A DNA stretch of 64,000 nucleotides from positions 33,270,369 to 33,334,368 of the forward strand of contig NC_087064.1 in assembly GCF_963678635.1 (NCBI RefSeq), written 5' to 3'. The notes beneath the pieces are model-generated. The model saw only the letters and a list, made by a program, of their open reading frames with translations, was not told the DNA's origin and did not search any database. Shown piece after piece: positions 44,336 to 54,995 of the stretch. The number at the start of each line of letters is the position of its first letter. The first letter of the stretch is position 1. Origin of the DNA: Symsagittifera roscoffensis (taxonomy: Eukaryota > Xenacoelomorpha > Acoela > Convolutidae). The translations under genes and the position numbers were made by a program.

Positions 44336-47300
44336 TTTTCCAACAGAGTAAAATAGGAGGACTGCAGTAAGATGTATGTTTGTCAATATGCTGCCCGACA
44401 TCGCAAAAATTGCGCGCGAGGAGTTAATTCTTGTCCGGACTGAAATTATTGTAATTACAACCAGCAAGAAATGAATGTTCATACGAGCGAGAAGCACGTA
44501 CAGTCAATCCCAAAATCATCATAGTGTGTATCGTGCGAGAAAGAATTTCCAAGACATTATTCAATTCAACAGTATCGTAGAAAAGATCACGGGTTAAAGG
44601 CGAGAAAAACGAGTGATTATGTTCCTGATTTGAAAAAAAAATCTTGGAAAACGAGGAGGAAAGTGATCAGCTACGAGATGAGTTGAATGACTGTCAACAC
44701 TTCTTGACAGATACCAAAATGGAAAATGGAAGGCATAAGGTATTCAATTTTTAACTTTCAAAATTAAAACCTAATCTATTTAATGAAAAACTGGATCAAG
44801 TCTTTGTAAAACTTGATTGTGCAGCAAAAATCAACATTGCATTGAGATTTATGTTACGTAATATCGAAACCGGAGAATATTGTTTTTCTACGCTCATTAA
44901 AAAAACGCATTCTTTGATTAGTCTAAGCTGCTTTGTACTAAAGCAGACTTGACGACTATACAGAACAAGGTCAATAAGCAAGATCTCATTGAAGTTTGTC
45001 CACAAGAGACAAAATACAAAATGGCGATTCAAGTTGATCACTAACGAAACACGTTTTGCAGCAATGCTAAAAAACAAGTCTATGGGATGTCCAGACTCAG
45101 GTATTCTCGAACCACTTCTGGGAAATCATCATGTAAACTGTTTGATTTCGGATCAAAACACAAAACAACCTTACAATGACAATTTGTGTTTGTTTTGAGC
45201 GCTTGCAGTTCATTTGCATGAAAACATCCACCTCCAAGATCTTTATTGAATTTCTGGAAAACTGAGTTAAGATCCGAAATAGTTTTGTAGAGTTTTGATG
45301 GATAATCTTCTAATATGTGAAGATATAGTCGAGAAAAATTGTTTATCTAAGATATCGACATTGAAGATGGAGGTTTTCTAGGAGAATTATTTCGGAGAAG
45401 TATTGGTATTTACAAGAATACAGTAAACCTTCTACGATACATCAAACACGTTATTCACGACAATAACATCGAAAATTTGTTCAAATGCTTTCGAAGCCCA
45501 ACTTGCGATACATTTTTCAAAATGTCTCATCACATCAACCGCCATCTTGTTTGTTGCGACGATGGATCAAAACATTTTTCCCAAAACTGTTAACACACTA
45601 CGTTAGATCTTATTTGAAAAACTGGATGGCATTGATATTGAAAATACCAATGAAGAAACCTTATTCAAAATCGGCCCTTTTTTTTACTTTGAATCAATTT
45701 AGGTGCCATCCGAAGAACTAAGATCGACAAAAAATACAACTTGAATCGGTAAACATGAGTGTCAATTTCATCCAATTGACAAACTTATTTTTTTGTGAGA
45801 CAAAGATCCACAATTCCTTATTTGTGAGTCTGTTGCAAATTTGGGAATTGTTGGCGGAAAAATAAAGCTGTGATGCGATCAAAGTTTCTGGAAACTGAAA
45901 CAAAATCCTTAATGAACGAGGTAGTTCAGTTAAAGTGAAGCAAGAGGGTACAAAGGAATAATGCATTGAGGATGAGGAAGAAACAGCCGCATCCACTCAC
46001 TTTCTAGGGATTCAAAAAAATCAATTGATTGATTTGATGCAACATCTAGAGAGATACACCGATACTGTACCAGTAAATGGATTCAACACTGGCCGGTATG
46101 ATATTAACCTTATTACTCATTCCCTACCTTATCAACAAAAAAAAATTGAACCTCTAGTTATCAAGAAAGCAAACGACTTTGTTTCCTTCAAATTTGGAGA
46201 CGTTCAGCTTCTGGAAATTAGGAAGATTTTGGGTAGAGCTACGCATTTAGACTCTTTTCTAAAAGCATATAAAGCCAGTGAGGTGAAAAAATATTTTCAA
46301 TACGAGTGGTTTGATACTCCTAATAAGCTTGATGAAGAACAGCTATCTGAAGATTTTTAATTTAAAATGGAGAATAGCAACCCTCTGGATAAAGAGTACC
46401 TCAGTACTTCTCAATACTGGTTTAACTGAAGAGCAAGGAAAGTTTTGGGTTGAAAACCAAACCACCTGTGGGACTGGAAAACTACAATTACCTGAAATCC
46501 ATCTGACAACAGCGACAGATGTCAATATTTCGCGACTTTCTACAGTGGTAAAATAACAAAAATGTCGTTCCTACCATTGAAAAGCTAAGCAGAAAAAGAT
46601 TGAACTTTATCATGACAGGGGAATAGACATGTTAAGGCTCGGCTGCATACTATGTAATCTAATGAATAAGTGTCTACACAAGTCAGTCGACTATAAGTTT
46701 TATCTGTTCTTCTCAAGTGATTTCGAACTGCTTGAAAAAATACGGGAAGATGTTTTACCGGTGGTCCCTCAATTATTTTCAGAAGGAAAGCAGTAGTAAA
46801 CTAGACGTTTATTAGAAAATCAGGTGAACTTGTGTAATTTTATCGTTGGAGTTATTTCCAGTGATCTCTATCCTTATTCCATGTGTCAGGATATGCCGAC
46901 AGGCTTGTATACGAAATGGAACTACAATGAAAAAAAAACTCAAGGCAAGGCAAAATCGAGTTTGTTAGTTTAAAATATAGTCAAGTCATATTTGCAAGCA
47001 AACGGACCTGAATGTAAAGTTGAGACCTTTTAGATGACAGGAATATTTAAAAAATTGATTTTTTTAGTGCTGATGTTTTTTGCAAAAATTGTAACGCTTT
47101 TTTTGAAGCAACGGGTTGTTATTTCCATTTTGGCCCTTGACAGGAAGCTACATCAAGCCTAACTGATGATGATATCAAACGAAGAACCTAGAAAAGAGAA
47201 AAGAATGAGCTTCGAAAAAATTACATTCGAAAATAAGGATACTCCATAAAAAACATGGAAGTGTATTTGGTGGGAACAAAAAACAACGTAGACGTGAAAA

Positions 47301-48570
47301 ATCAGGTTAGAACTCATTTTCCCGTCAAAAGACCTCTTTCTTCCAATTCTTTATTGCAAAAAATTAGAAGTGAAGCAATGTTCGGCTAAGTGCAATGCAG
47401 TCTGAGTGTTTCAGACGAACTAAAAGCAAAATTCTCCAATATCCCACCTAATTTAAAAAATTTTGACGTTACCAGAAATGATATTGCGGAAATTTTGAAG
47501 ACAGATGCGGAAGAAAATGATTTGTTAAAACAACCGCAATGAATGTTGATATCGAGCTTCAATTTAACTAACGGAACACTTATAACACCACTTTTCATCA
47601 TTTATCTGGATCTTGGACTACCGTGTACAAAAATTTATCGATTTGTACAATACAAACAGCGTAAAGTAATCAACAGTTTCTTTCAGTCTGTTGTTGATGC
47701 TAGGCGAGCCGGTGATGAAAGTCCATCAGCTGGTGTGGTAGCCAAAACAATAAAACTGCTAAGAAATAGAACTATGGCTATCAAATATTGAACAGATCAA
47801 AACATACAACGAAAAAATATCTTGGAGACGAAAAATTCCGTAAAGCTTTCAATAACCAGTTCTTCAAGAGACTCAATAACGTAGCTAAAGAATTGTATGA
47901 AGTTGAGCTTGTTGAATCTACTAAGTGGAGCTTGTTGAAAGAGCATCGTGAACTATTTATAGTATGATCCTTTATACTACATTATGCCAATTTGAGATTG
48001 CTGGAGCTGTAGTTTTTTCGAAAAATTTTGCGAATTCAACAAGTTTGAAAAACTCGATGTGGATACGAATTCCCGCTATTTGCCATTGGCAGAAGAAGAT
48101 CTAGATGGATGTATTCTTCCCAGTAAGCGAGCAGAACAGATTAAAAAACCAAGCAAGGACTGTTAAGACGATTTCAGAACAGTTGCGAAAAACAAGTTTT
48201 TCATACCTACTTGCTGATCTAAATATAAGAAACGTGACAACAGAGAACCAGGATTGTTCACGGAGGAGTTCAGATGCACCGAAAAACTGTGCATGAAGTT
48301 TATTGCTGTTACGAAAGTCAAGGTCAGAAATATACGTTTAGCAGTAAAGGACTGAGAAAACGTGCATTAGAAGACTCTGGAGATGGCCCGATGGCAAAGT
48401 ATCGTCAAGCACTCGATGAGGCAGAGAGTTCGAAGTCAACTAACAGAGGATTTAAGACGACTAACCATGCAGTTGAAACTTATGAAAAAACTAAAAAAGG
48501 ACTGAGCTATTTTTACCCTAAACAGGAAATTGAATGTGATGGAATACATACTAAACCTCTAAATTTGTGA
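44336..48570 (+). pseudogene. Protein-primed DNA polymerase B pseudogene, copy B (Polinton)
   Basis: Collinear with copy A from its fifth or sixth codon (CAACAG at about 44340), so the start codon is missing. Better-preserved parts include the open frame 46025-46360 (PVNGFNTGRYDINLI; FKFGDVQLLEIRKILG) and motif A near 46850-46890 (SSDLYPYSMCQDMP), where the catalytic Asp appears displaced or lost. Also preserved are the motif B region near 47693-47755 (DARRAGDESPSAGVVAKTIK) and an open C-terminus (48274-48570: FSSKGLRKRALEDSGDGPMA, ending IHTKPLNL). Many stops elsewhere. Confidence 0.75.
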
Positions 48571-48669
48571 GATTTTTCGTAGTAAAATTATGTACGATGC
48601 TGTATATTCACACATTTTCTCTGTAATTAAAACCTTTTTTCTCAACATTTCTTTTAAACGCTTCAATTA

Positions 48670-48929
48670 GACTAACAATTTATTGTTTTTGATTAAGAAA
48701 ACGTTTAGAAACTTAAATATTGGCAAAATCGGGCGCCAAAATTTTTTTTGAAAACTTTTCTCGAAACATACTATGTTACCATCTGAAACTCTGAAAACTA
48801 TAACAAATCTTATTACATTGGTATATCTATTCCCTATGTTAATACATACGGTGGAGACTGGATAGTCTATAGCCTATCTTACTACAGGGGTCTCCAACCC
48901 CTCTTCCGGTGATTTTTACCCGACATATA
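48670..48929. repeat. Polinton right terminal inverted repeat
   Basis: Inverted counterpart of 27507-27759. It lies 100 bp after the polymerase stop, and CATTA follows immediately outside. Confidence 0.85.
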
Positions 48930-51444
48930 TCATTACAGATTAACCAATCAGAAAAAAAGTATCCAAATTTTCAAGCGTAAAGCGGCCAATAGAGGCCAAA
49001 AACGCATGCGCTGGAAAATGGGCCAATCACAGGCCGCCAATTTGCATGATTTGAGGGTCAACTGGCAAAACCGCGAAATCAGCAGGGACAAGTTTTGACT
49101 TAGAAGTGAGAAATGCAAGAAGTCGTAAGCAAATGAACAATCAAAATCAAGAAAAAAACAATTATTACAAAAACATCCAAACATTAGCAAGGACGGCGAC
49201 AAAATAGAGGAAACTGATGCAAACATGCAACTGATTGCTTTATTCACTAGCACGAGGCGCATTAGGATTATTTCAGTTCCGTCGCTGTTCCCGGACGAGA
49301 CGTATCCGGCGGTTTAATCAGAAAATTGTGTTATATCAATCGTTTTGCGCAATTGCAAAACTGTAGAGCAACGGATTAATTCAATCGTTGCCTTATAGAG
49401 TCCAATCACTCGGCCGACCCTCACTTAGAAGCAAAAATCGAGATGTTGAAATGTAACGACTCGGAAATGCTCAAGAAACTTTATGCAATGAGTAAATAGA
49501 AAGATCAATATACCAGGTTTTCCATCCAAAACATGGATGCTTACGGATGGAAGAAAAACTAGTAACCCCCAACAAACTACACTTCTCGGTGAAAAATTGG
49601 CTACATCATTACCATCACTGGAATTGAACATGTATGCAGGGGCCAAAGACATTAGGTAGCCGTGCATTTAAAGATGAAGAAGTCCTACCTCGACCGCGGA
49701 AATTTTTCGTGATTGCAACTTAGCCAGTGAGAATTTGGAAACAAGGTACCCCAAAGGAGACTTAGGCAAACACCAGAACCGAGGGAAACAATTAAATCAC
49801 TCCAATTAGATTTTGGAGACTAGTAATTTACTTGAACAATCTGGAAATTATTATTGTAGTAATTGTACGATTTCCAAGGTGGCCATCGGCGATGATGTGC
49901 GGATCAAAGCGTTCGGATAAGATACCTAAATTCCTATTAACATACATAAATTTTCACGGGGTACTTCGAGGTCAAAAGATTTTGCAATTGTGAAGGAATT
50001 GAAGTCGTCCAATCGCCTGTGCCCGGCCACCCAGTGACGGGGTTTGTGGTCGAGCAATCGTAAATTCAAACAACTCAGTTCACGAAGTAAAATCGGAACC
50101 CCTGAAGAAAATGCCCTAGATGGCCGTAGGAGCACTAAGGTTTTCAAATAAAGCTAACCCTAAATCACGTCATCAGGGACGGGAGGCAAACACGGTCTTA
50201 AGAAACCTCACGAAAAAACAATCACAACACAACCTAAATTGGGCAAAAGTGGTTCTATCTAAAAATAATTGTCTATTTGAAAAAAAACCCTGCCGCGCAG
50301 ACCATTCTGCACTCGTCGGACACCAACTGGTGGGTCCAGTCTGATACCGAGTACGATATCAAACACAGATATCACCCGGCAGACCAACCTAGGACCAGCA
50401 AACCAACCAGGACCCAGACCCAACGAGCAGGATGCAGGCACGGACATCTGCGACTACAGCGCTACCGGAGCTAATCTTCCAGCAAATCTCAACAGGAATA
50501 ATTTGCTGAAAACTAAAATCATAGAGCAAAGCGTCCACTCAGTGCAATTGAGTAACGGTAGTGTACTTAGGAAATCTGGCGTAGCCACGCAAAAGATAAC
50601 GACGATCAAGAAGAGAGCACCCGGAGCCATCAATGCTCCCCCTATACCAATGGACGTGCGCGAAAAAATCGCGGCCGCAAAACAAGCGACTCTAAAAGAT
50701 CAAACTGCCCTGAAAAGTAACTACCCAACTCGAAAGGGTAGGAGACCTAATCCGGAGAACGATTAGGAATCCGACGACGATGACGACGAAAGCTGACCAG
50801 AGAGGGAGAGAGAGAGAGGGAGAAACCGGAAGAACACCTGGAGCTAGAGACCATCATAACTCCAAAAACGAGCGCCTCAGGCTGGAAAAAACCGGCGCCA
50901 GTCATCCAACTGATTAAGAAATGAACGAGCGTAGAGCGACAAAAAACGGAAGCGGCCAACGAGCCCGGAAGGGTGCGACACTTTGATTACAAAACGGCGA
51001 CCGAGTATGCGAATGGTTGAAATGCGGAAGAAAAAACAAGAAACGGCGGAAGCGATGAAAAAACAGGGCGAGACTTTGGCATCGGCTACGGCAATTCCAA
51101 ACGCGAACAGAAAAAAAAACGAGTTAGGAAACAAATACTATTTTTGTATTCAAGCCAAGAGTCGGTGAGCTCACAAGACGAAATACTATCAAGAGAGAGC
51201 GGAAGAAAATGAACGGCGGTAGAAAACATGAACGCGGTCATGGTAGACAACATCCAAAAAACCGGAAGGAGGAAAACTGAGTGGAGGATAAAAAGGGGCT
51301 AGAACACCTAGTCAAAATTTATTTCTTAGTCCAAGAGGAAGGCCGATCGTAGGTTGACCCGAAACTAAAAACTTCCGTTAAAACAACTCTACATTTGTGT
51401 TAATATTCATTCAGTACTTAATTTTTTTTTCAATTTCTATTCCA
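48930..51444 (+). pseudogene. Gypsy 3' pol remnant after the Polinton
   Basis: Continuation of the interrupted gypsy. The first ~100 bp carry CCAATCA/CCAATAG strings like those in the RNase H-integrase linker of the second gypsy (61.8-62.4 kb). Broken integrase-region sequence follows (49500-50100, including GDDVRIKAFG near 49888). Next comes a better kept C-terminal stretch, the open frame 50503-50766 reading VQLSNGSVLRKSGVATQKIT and NYPTRKGRRPNPEN, which resembles the tail of gypsy integrase. A purine-rich GAGAGA tract lies near 50800. All of it is broken by stops. Confidence 0.6.
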
Positions 51445-51454
51445 CAGAAGGGAA
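51445..51454 (+). other. Candidate polypurine tract
   Basis: AGAAGGGAA directly precedes the 3' LTR start TGCGATAG. This is the usual plus-strand primer position in LTR elements. Confidence 0.5.
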
Positions 51455-51645
51455 TTGCGATAGTCATAAAATTAGTTCACGTTACTTCAGTTCTGTTCAC
51501 ACACTGTTAAGATTCTGGTGCTGACTGATTTTTAACCTTCTGGTTTTTAACCTTCGGAGTTGTCTGTCACCTTTGATGACTTTATGATATACCTTTCTTC
51601 ATTCAATACCGCGAAATTTGCAGTACGACTTACTCTTTCTTAACA
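51455..51645 (+). repeat. Gypsy 3' LTR
   Basis: TGCGATAG...TTAACA, homologous along its length to the four upstream LTRs (shared TTCTGTTCACACACT and CGGAGTTGTCTGTCACCTTT). Followed by GATT, the same four bases that precede the 5' LTRs. It is clearly more diverged than the 5' LTRs are from each other. Confidence 0.8.
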
Positions 51646-51831
51646 GATTTAACAGGTGAGATGGATTAACATACGTAGATTATAAATTTTTTTCCTTCAA
51701 TTTAATCAAAATTTCAAAAGCATGATAATAGATGAAAACAGAAACCTTCACCAAAAATGTCAAAATACTCCAGTATAATTCGTAGTTTAAACCAAATACG
51801 AAAAATGGTTACAATTCAGTACTATTAGATC

Positions 51832-52268
51832 AATGACGTGCGCACAAAATTTTCTAGTGGGGTCGGTGTTTCGAACAAAATTGAATATTTGGCGTTTTTT
51901 TAAGTCGACCAATTTGGAATTACGAGCTCTCCGAAAATACTATAAGGATCCCAATGTGTTAAAAATTTTGTGAGCCGCAGGTAAATTTTGAAAAAACAAG
52001 CTGAAAAGGAAATTTTGAGCTCTTTTTCAAAAAAAGAACAAAAATTTGGTTTTTTTTTCTGGTGCGCGATCCCTTCTCCCCCCCCCCCCCCCCTTTGCCC
52101 TCAATTTTATTATCTTCGCACCAAAGGCTCCTTAAGAAACTTTTTGATAGAGGCCAGCTAAAATTGGATCTCGTAAAAATATCAAATGAGGGTCCTTATG
52201 GAAAAAAATTGGCAACCAGAATTGAGGGTGGCGGGGCGGTCACCCTCACCCCTCGGCACTCTACTAAT
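51832..52268. mobile_element. hAT-type MITE, diverged
   Basis: The left end CAATGACGTGCGCA and the right end (complement AGTAGAGTGCCGAGGGG) match the two termini of the better-preserved MITE at 57234-57650, in reverse orientation. The inside has the same kind of content (poly-C run near 52078, GGTCGACC-like site). No convincing 8 bp target duplication is seen. Confidence 0.6.
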
Positions 52269-52368
52269 GTTGTTTAGGGTGGTTTGTTAAAAAATTGACC
52301 ATAGCTTGGTGATACAGTGCTATTTAACCTTCATCTGCTAGCGTGGGCAATTTTTGCGGCTTCGCCTA

Positions 52369-52490
52369 GTTTTGATTTAAGTGGTAAGGCCTTCACTTGT
52401 GCACGCATGCATAAGAACTTAATTGCCAATAGTTTTGGGTTAAGTGGCGAGGCCTTCACTTGTACACGCATGCATAAGAACTTAAATGCC
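52369..52490 (+). repeat. 63 bp direct repeat, two copies
   Basis: AAGGCCTTCACTTGTGCACG...CATGCATAAGAACTTAA at 52386 recurs 63 bp later with a few changes. It includes the alternating purine-pyrimidine ACGCATGCAT. No gene is seen here. Confidence 0.7.
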
Positions 52491-52689
52491 TGGAATATGC
52501 AAGACTGGAGGTTTTCTACATCCGGACACTGAAAAGATTTCAAGTTCAAGGCTTTCAAAAAAATTAAAATTTCTGCATTTGGTTGTGTTTCCAGTATAGT
52601 TTCATATAATTCAAGTATAAGGTACGAGTATAAACTTTCTTGAGGACGAGCAAATTGATTTTGAGAGCGCTCCAACAACACTATGAGAT

Positions 52690-53010
52690 CTCATTTTGAC
52701 GATAGTTTCAACTCAGTCAAATGAAATAAAAACAGGTCAAAATGGCGTTTTTGGGCTCTTTTTGGAAAACTTCGGCCAAAAATTTTCGTTTTTTGGCAAG
52801 AGTTCCCCTTCAAAGTTTAGTTATATTTTGTCGCCAAAGGCGTCTATAGAAAAATTTTAGGGTTGCTTTGTCGAAAATGGATGTTATAAAAATCACCAGA
52901 GAGGGTACATTTTGGTTTGTGAAGGGGTCGAACTCATGAGGGAGGGGGGGGGGGGGGGGAGGGGGGACCCCTTGGAATCCGTTCCTAATCAAATATAAAT
53001 TTGTTGGATC
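52690..53010. mobile_element. Probable hAT-type MITE fragment with long G run
   Basis: Composition and strings match the same MITE group (complements of TTTGGCGCCAA-like and GGCCGA-like segments). A G run lies at about 52944-52966, followed by a right end near GGAATCCGTTCCTA. Termini are not defined. Confidence 0.4.
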
Positions 53011-53159
53011 GGTCATATGACTGAAAGTTTTTACCAGTCTAAGTAAACGCCTAAAAACAGGAGCGGATTTGTTACTGTCCTCACCCTTCCCTAAAATTTC
53101 GACCCCTTCACCATTCAAATGGTTCCCTTTCGTACTATTTAACTGCATACATTTTTAGC

Positions 53160-54256
53160 CCACCGACCCAAATAATTTCTCCAATATACACTATTTGTGA
53201 GGAAACCGCGCTCTTTTTGTACTAGTGGAAAAAGGTACACTATTATAAAATGATATTGTGTTAATTGCTTAGATAAGATTCGAGTGGACTTTTTTCTATA
53301 CTAAAATCGTTCAAACCTTCAGATAAGAATGCGTTTTTATTTGACATTGATTCAGATTTCAACTAAACGATTCAACTTAAAACTCTAAAAATAAAATCCA
53401 AATATCTAGCTTTTCTAATTGTAAACGGATTTTTTTTATTCTTCCAGTTTCATTAACCTTAGAAAAGGCAAAGATCTTGACGCAAGTTTAACGGATGATC
53501 AAGGGAACTTAATATTTATCCGCTGCACCAGTCAGGCGAAGTGGGCCTATTATTTTGGCTGTGTAAAAAGATGAATCCCCCACTGCTTTAAATTTCAAAG
53601 TAAGTAAAGCAGTTAGAAACATTATTCCCCCAGTTAAACTAAATATTGATTTTTTAATATATCAAAAGTCGATAAAATGCAAATGTTTGTCTCCCGATCA
53701 AGAAGAGGATAAGAGATTAAAAAAGGAATGAAGTCTAATAGCAGATTAGAAAAAAAAACTAAATTGTTTCGGATGAGCCTGCTTGCATTTTTCAGTGACT
53801 CTAATTTTTTATGCCCAAGCAGAGTGCTACAAAAACTCTATTCTCTTTCTTATTTCTTTCTTTAAAAAATAAAAACTCAGTTTTTTACCGTAATTTTTGT
53901 AAGAGTAAATCAACACTTAAAAACTTTAATTAAAACCATTTCTGAGGTCAAATAAAACAATCAAAACGGAAACCGAGAGCAATCACCCTAGTGTCGGACA
54001 AGCGTATAATTTGACAGCGGACACTGGACATTGTACCCTTTTCTCGACGAGCAACGGACAATAACTTCTTCCCATCTTCTCTTGACTAATTCCCAGCAAA
54101 GTTTTGTGTGAAAGAAAAGTACTAAGTTAAGAAATTAGAAATCCCCTCCCATTGGTAAAAGGTAACAATAGATGAACAGTTGTGCATAACCTTTAAACAT
54201 TTCTATTTAATCATTTTTTTAATTTCATTTGTTTATATACCTATCGTTTTAACTCT
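53160..54256. other. Intergenic DNA, nothing recognised
   Basis: AT-rich. No open frame or RNA gene that I can support. Part of it may belong to the upstream region of the deaminase gene. Confidence 0.5.
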
Positions 54257-54393
54257 AGGGCCAGATCGACTATGATCAATGTTATAATTTAACCGAGACT
54301 TTTTGTTTTAGTTATTAATTGACACAAAAGGGTCTATCATTGAACCATTGTTTCTTTTAACAATATTTAATAAACGGCATTTTTGATCTGACC
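54257..54393. mobile_element. Small MITE-like inverted repeat
   Basis: AGGGCCAGATC at the left and GATCTGACCCT at the right form near-perfect inverted ends about 137 bp apart. No target duplication is evident. Confidence 0.45.
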
Positions 54394-54399
54394 CTTTTT

Positions 54400-54570
54400 T
54401 TAAAATATGCCTTTCGCGCAGAAGATTTTGTCAAATTACAGTCTTCATAGTGTTAAGGGAGCGCTCGGAAAATCAATTTGGTCGATCTAGGTTAACAAAA
54501 ATTTTATTTTTTTTTGGAAGTCCGCATCCTTCGAGAAAATCCTAGTTCCGCTCCTGCTTAAAAAATATAC
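54400..54570. mobile_element. hAT-type MITE end fragment
   Basis: The complement of 54535-54567 reads CAGGAGCGGAACTAGGATTT, followed by TCTCGAAGG, a hAT-like terminus similar to those at 10675 and 16376. The other end is not identified. Confidence 0.4.
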
Positions 54571-54995
54571 TGGAAAATTACTTTCCACCAAAACTTCAAG
54601 TTGTAAATGATCTAATACTTCAAACGTTTATCATAATGTGGGACATCTTATTATTTGTGGGTCATGGATTGAAATGTTTCATCTTCATACTTGTTATCCG
54701 ACACGCCACTCAATTTTCTGATATCTATGAATATTTCTCTTCAAACAACAAAACTACCAAGTGTATTTACTGGCGAGCTGAGTGGCATTGACTCCATCGC
54801 CAAAGTTAGATCAAAAATGCTCTTATCTCACGCTTATGTGAATTTGTAGTTCTGCTAAGAGGAGATTGAAAATCCTGCTTTACCTCAAGATAAACCCGGT
54901 CACAAAAGGATTAGTTCATCATTTCTACTCTCTTCATTTTGGTCAGATCTAAGCTCCGCTAGTAATAAAAGAAATATTTCAACAAATTAGCCAAA

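Larger units (their letters stand above)
27507..48929. mobile_element. Polinton/Maverick element, inactive, inserted in gypsy pol
   Basis: This 21.4 kb segment is bounded by inverted repeats of ~250 bp (27507-27759 and 48670-48929), both starting TATATGTCGGG outward. It contains remnants of the Polinton gene set: retroviral-type integrase, FtsK/HerA-like packaging ATPase, adenain-like protease, capsid-family proteins and protein-primed DNA polymerase B. CATTA next to the right end and next to the orphan left end in unit 3 fits a ~6 bp target duplication. All genes carry frameshifts or stops. Length is above the usual 15-20 kb because the polymerase end is duplicated. Confidence 0.85.
25029..51645 (+). 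mobile_element. Gypsy-type LTR retrotransposon split by a nested Polinton
   Basis: The 5' LTR (25029-25228) and 3' LTR (51455-51645) are homologous. The element is flanked by GATT on both outer sides (25025-25028 and 51646-51649), as for a 4 bp target duplication. Between them are a primer-binding site, gag with a double zinc knuckle, protease, RT and RNase H remnants up to 27506, then the Polinton. After it come late-pol remnants and a purine-rich tract before the 3' LTR. Without the Polinton the element would be about 5.2 kb. All reading frames are broken. Confidence 0.8.

Noticed and set aside
50503-50766. 87-codon open frame considered as an independent small gene
   Set aside because: Its content and position just upstream of the polypurine tract and 3' LTR fit the tail of the gypsy pol reading frame.
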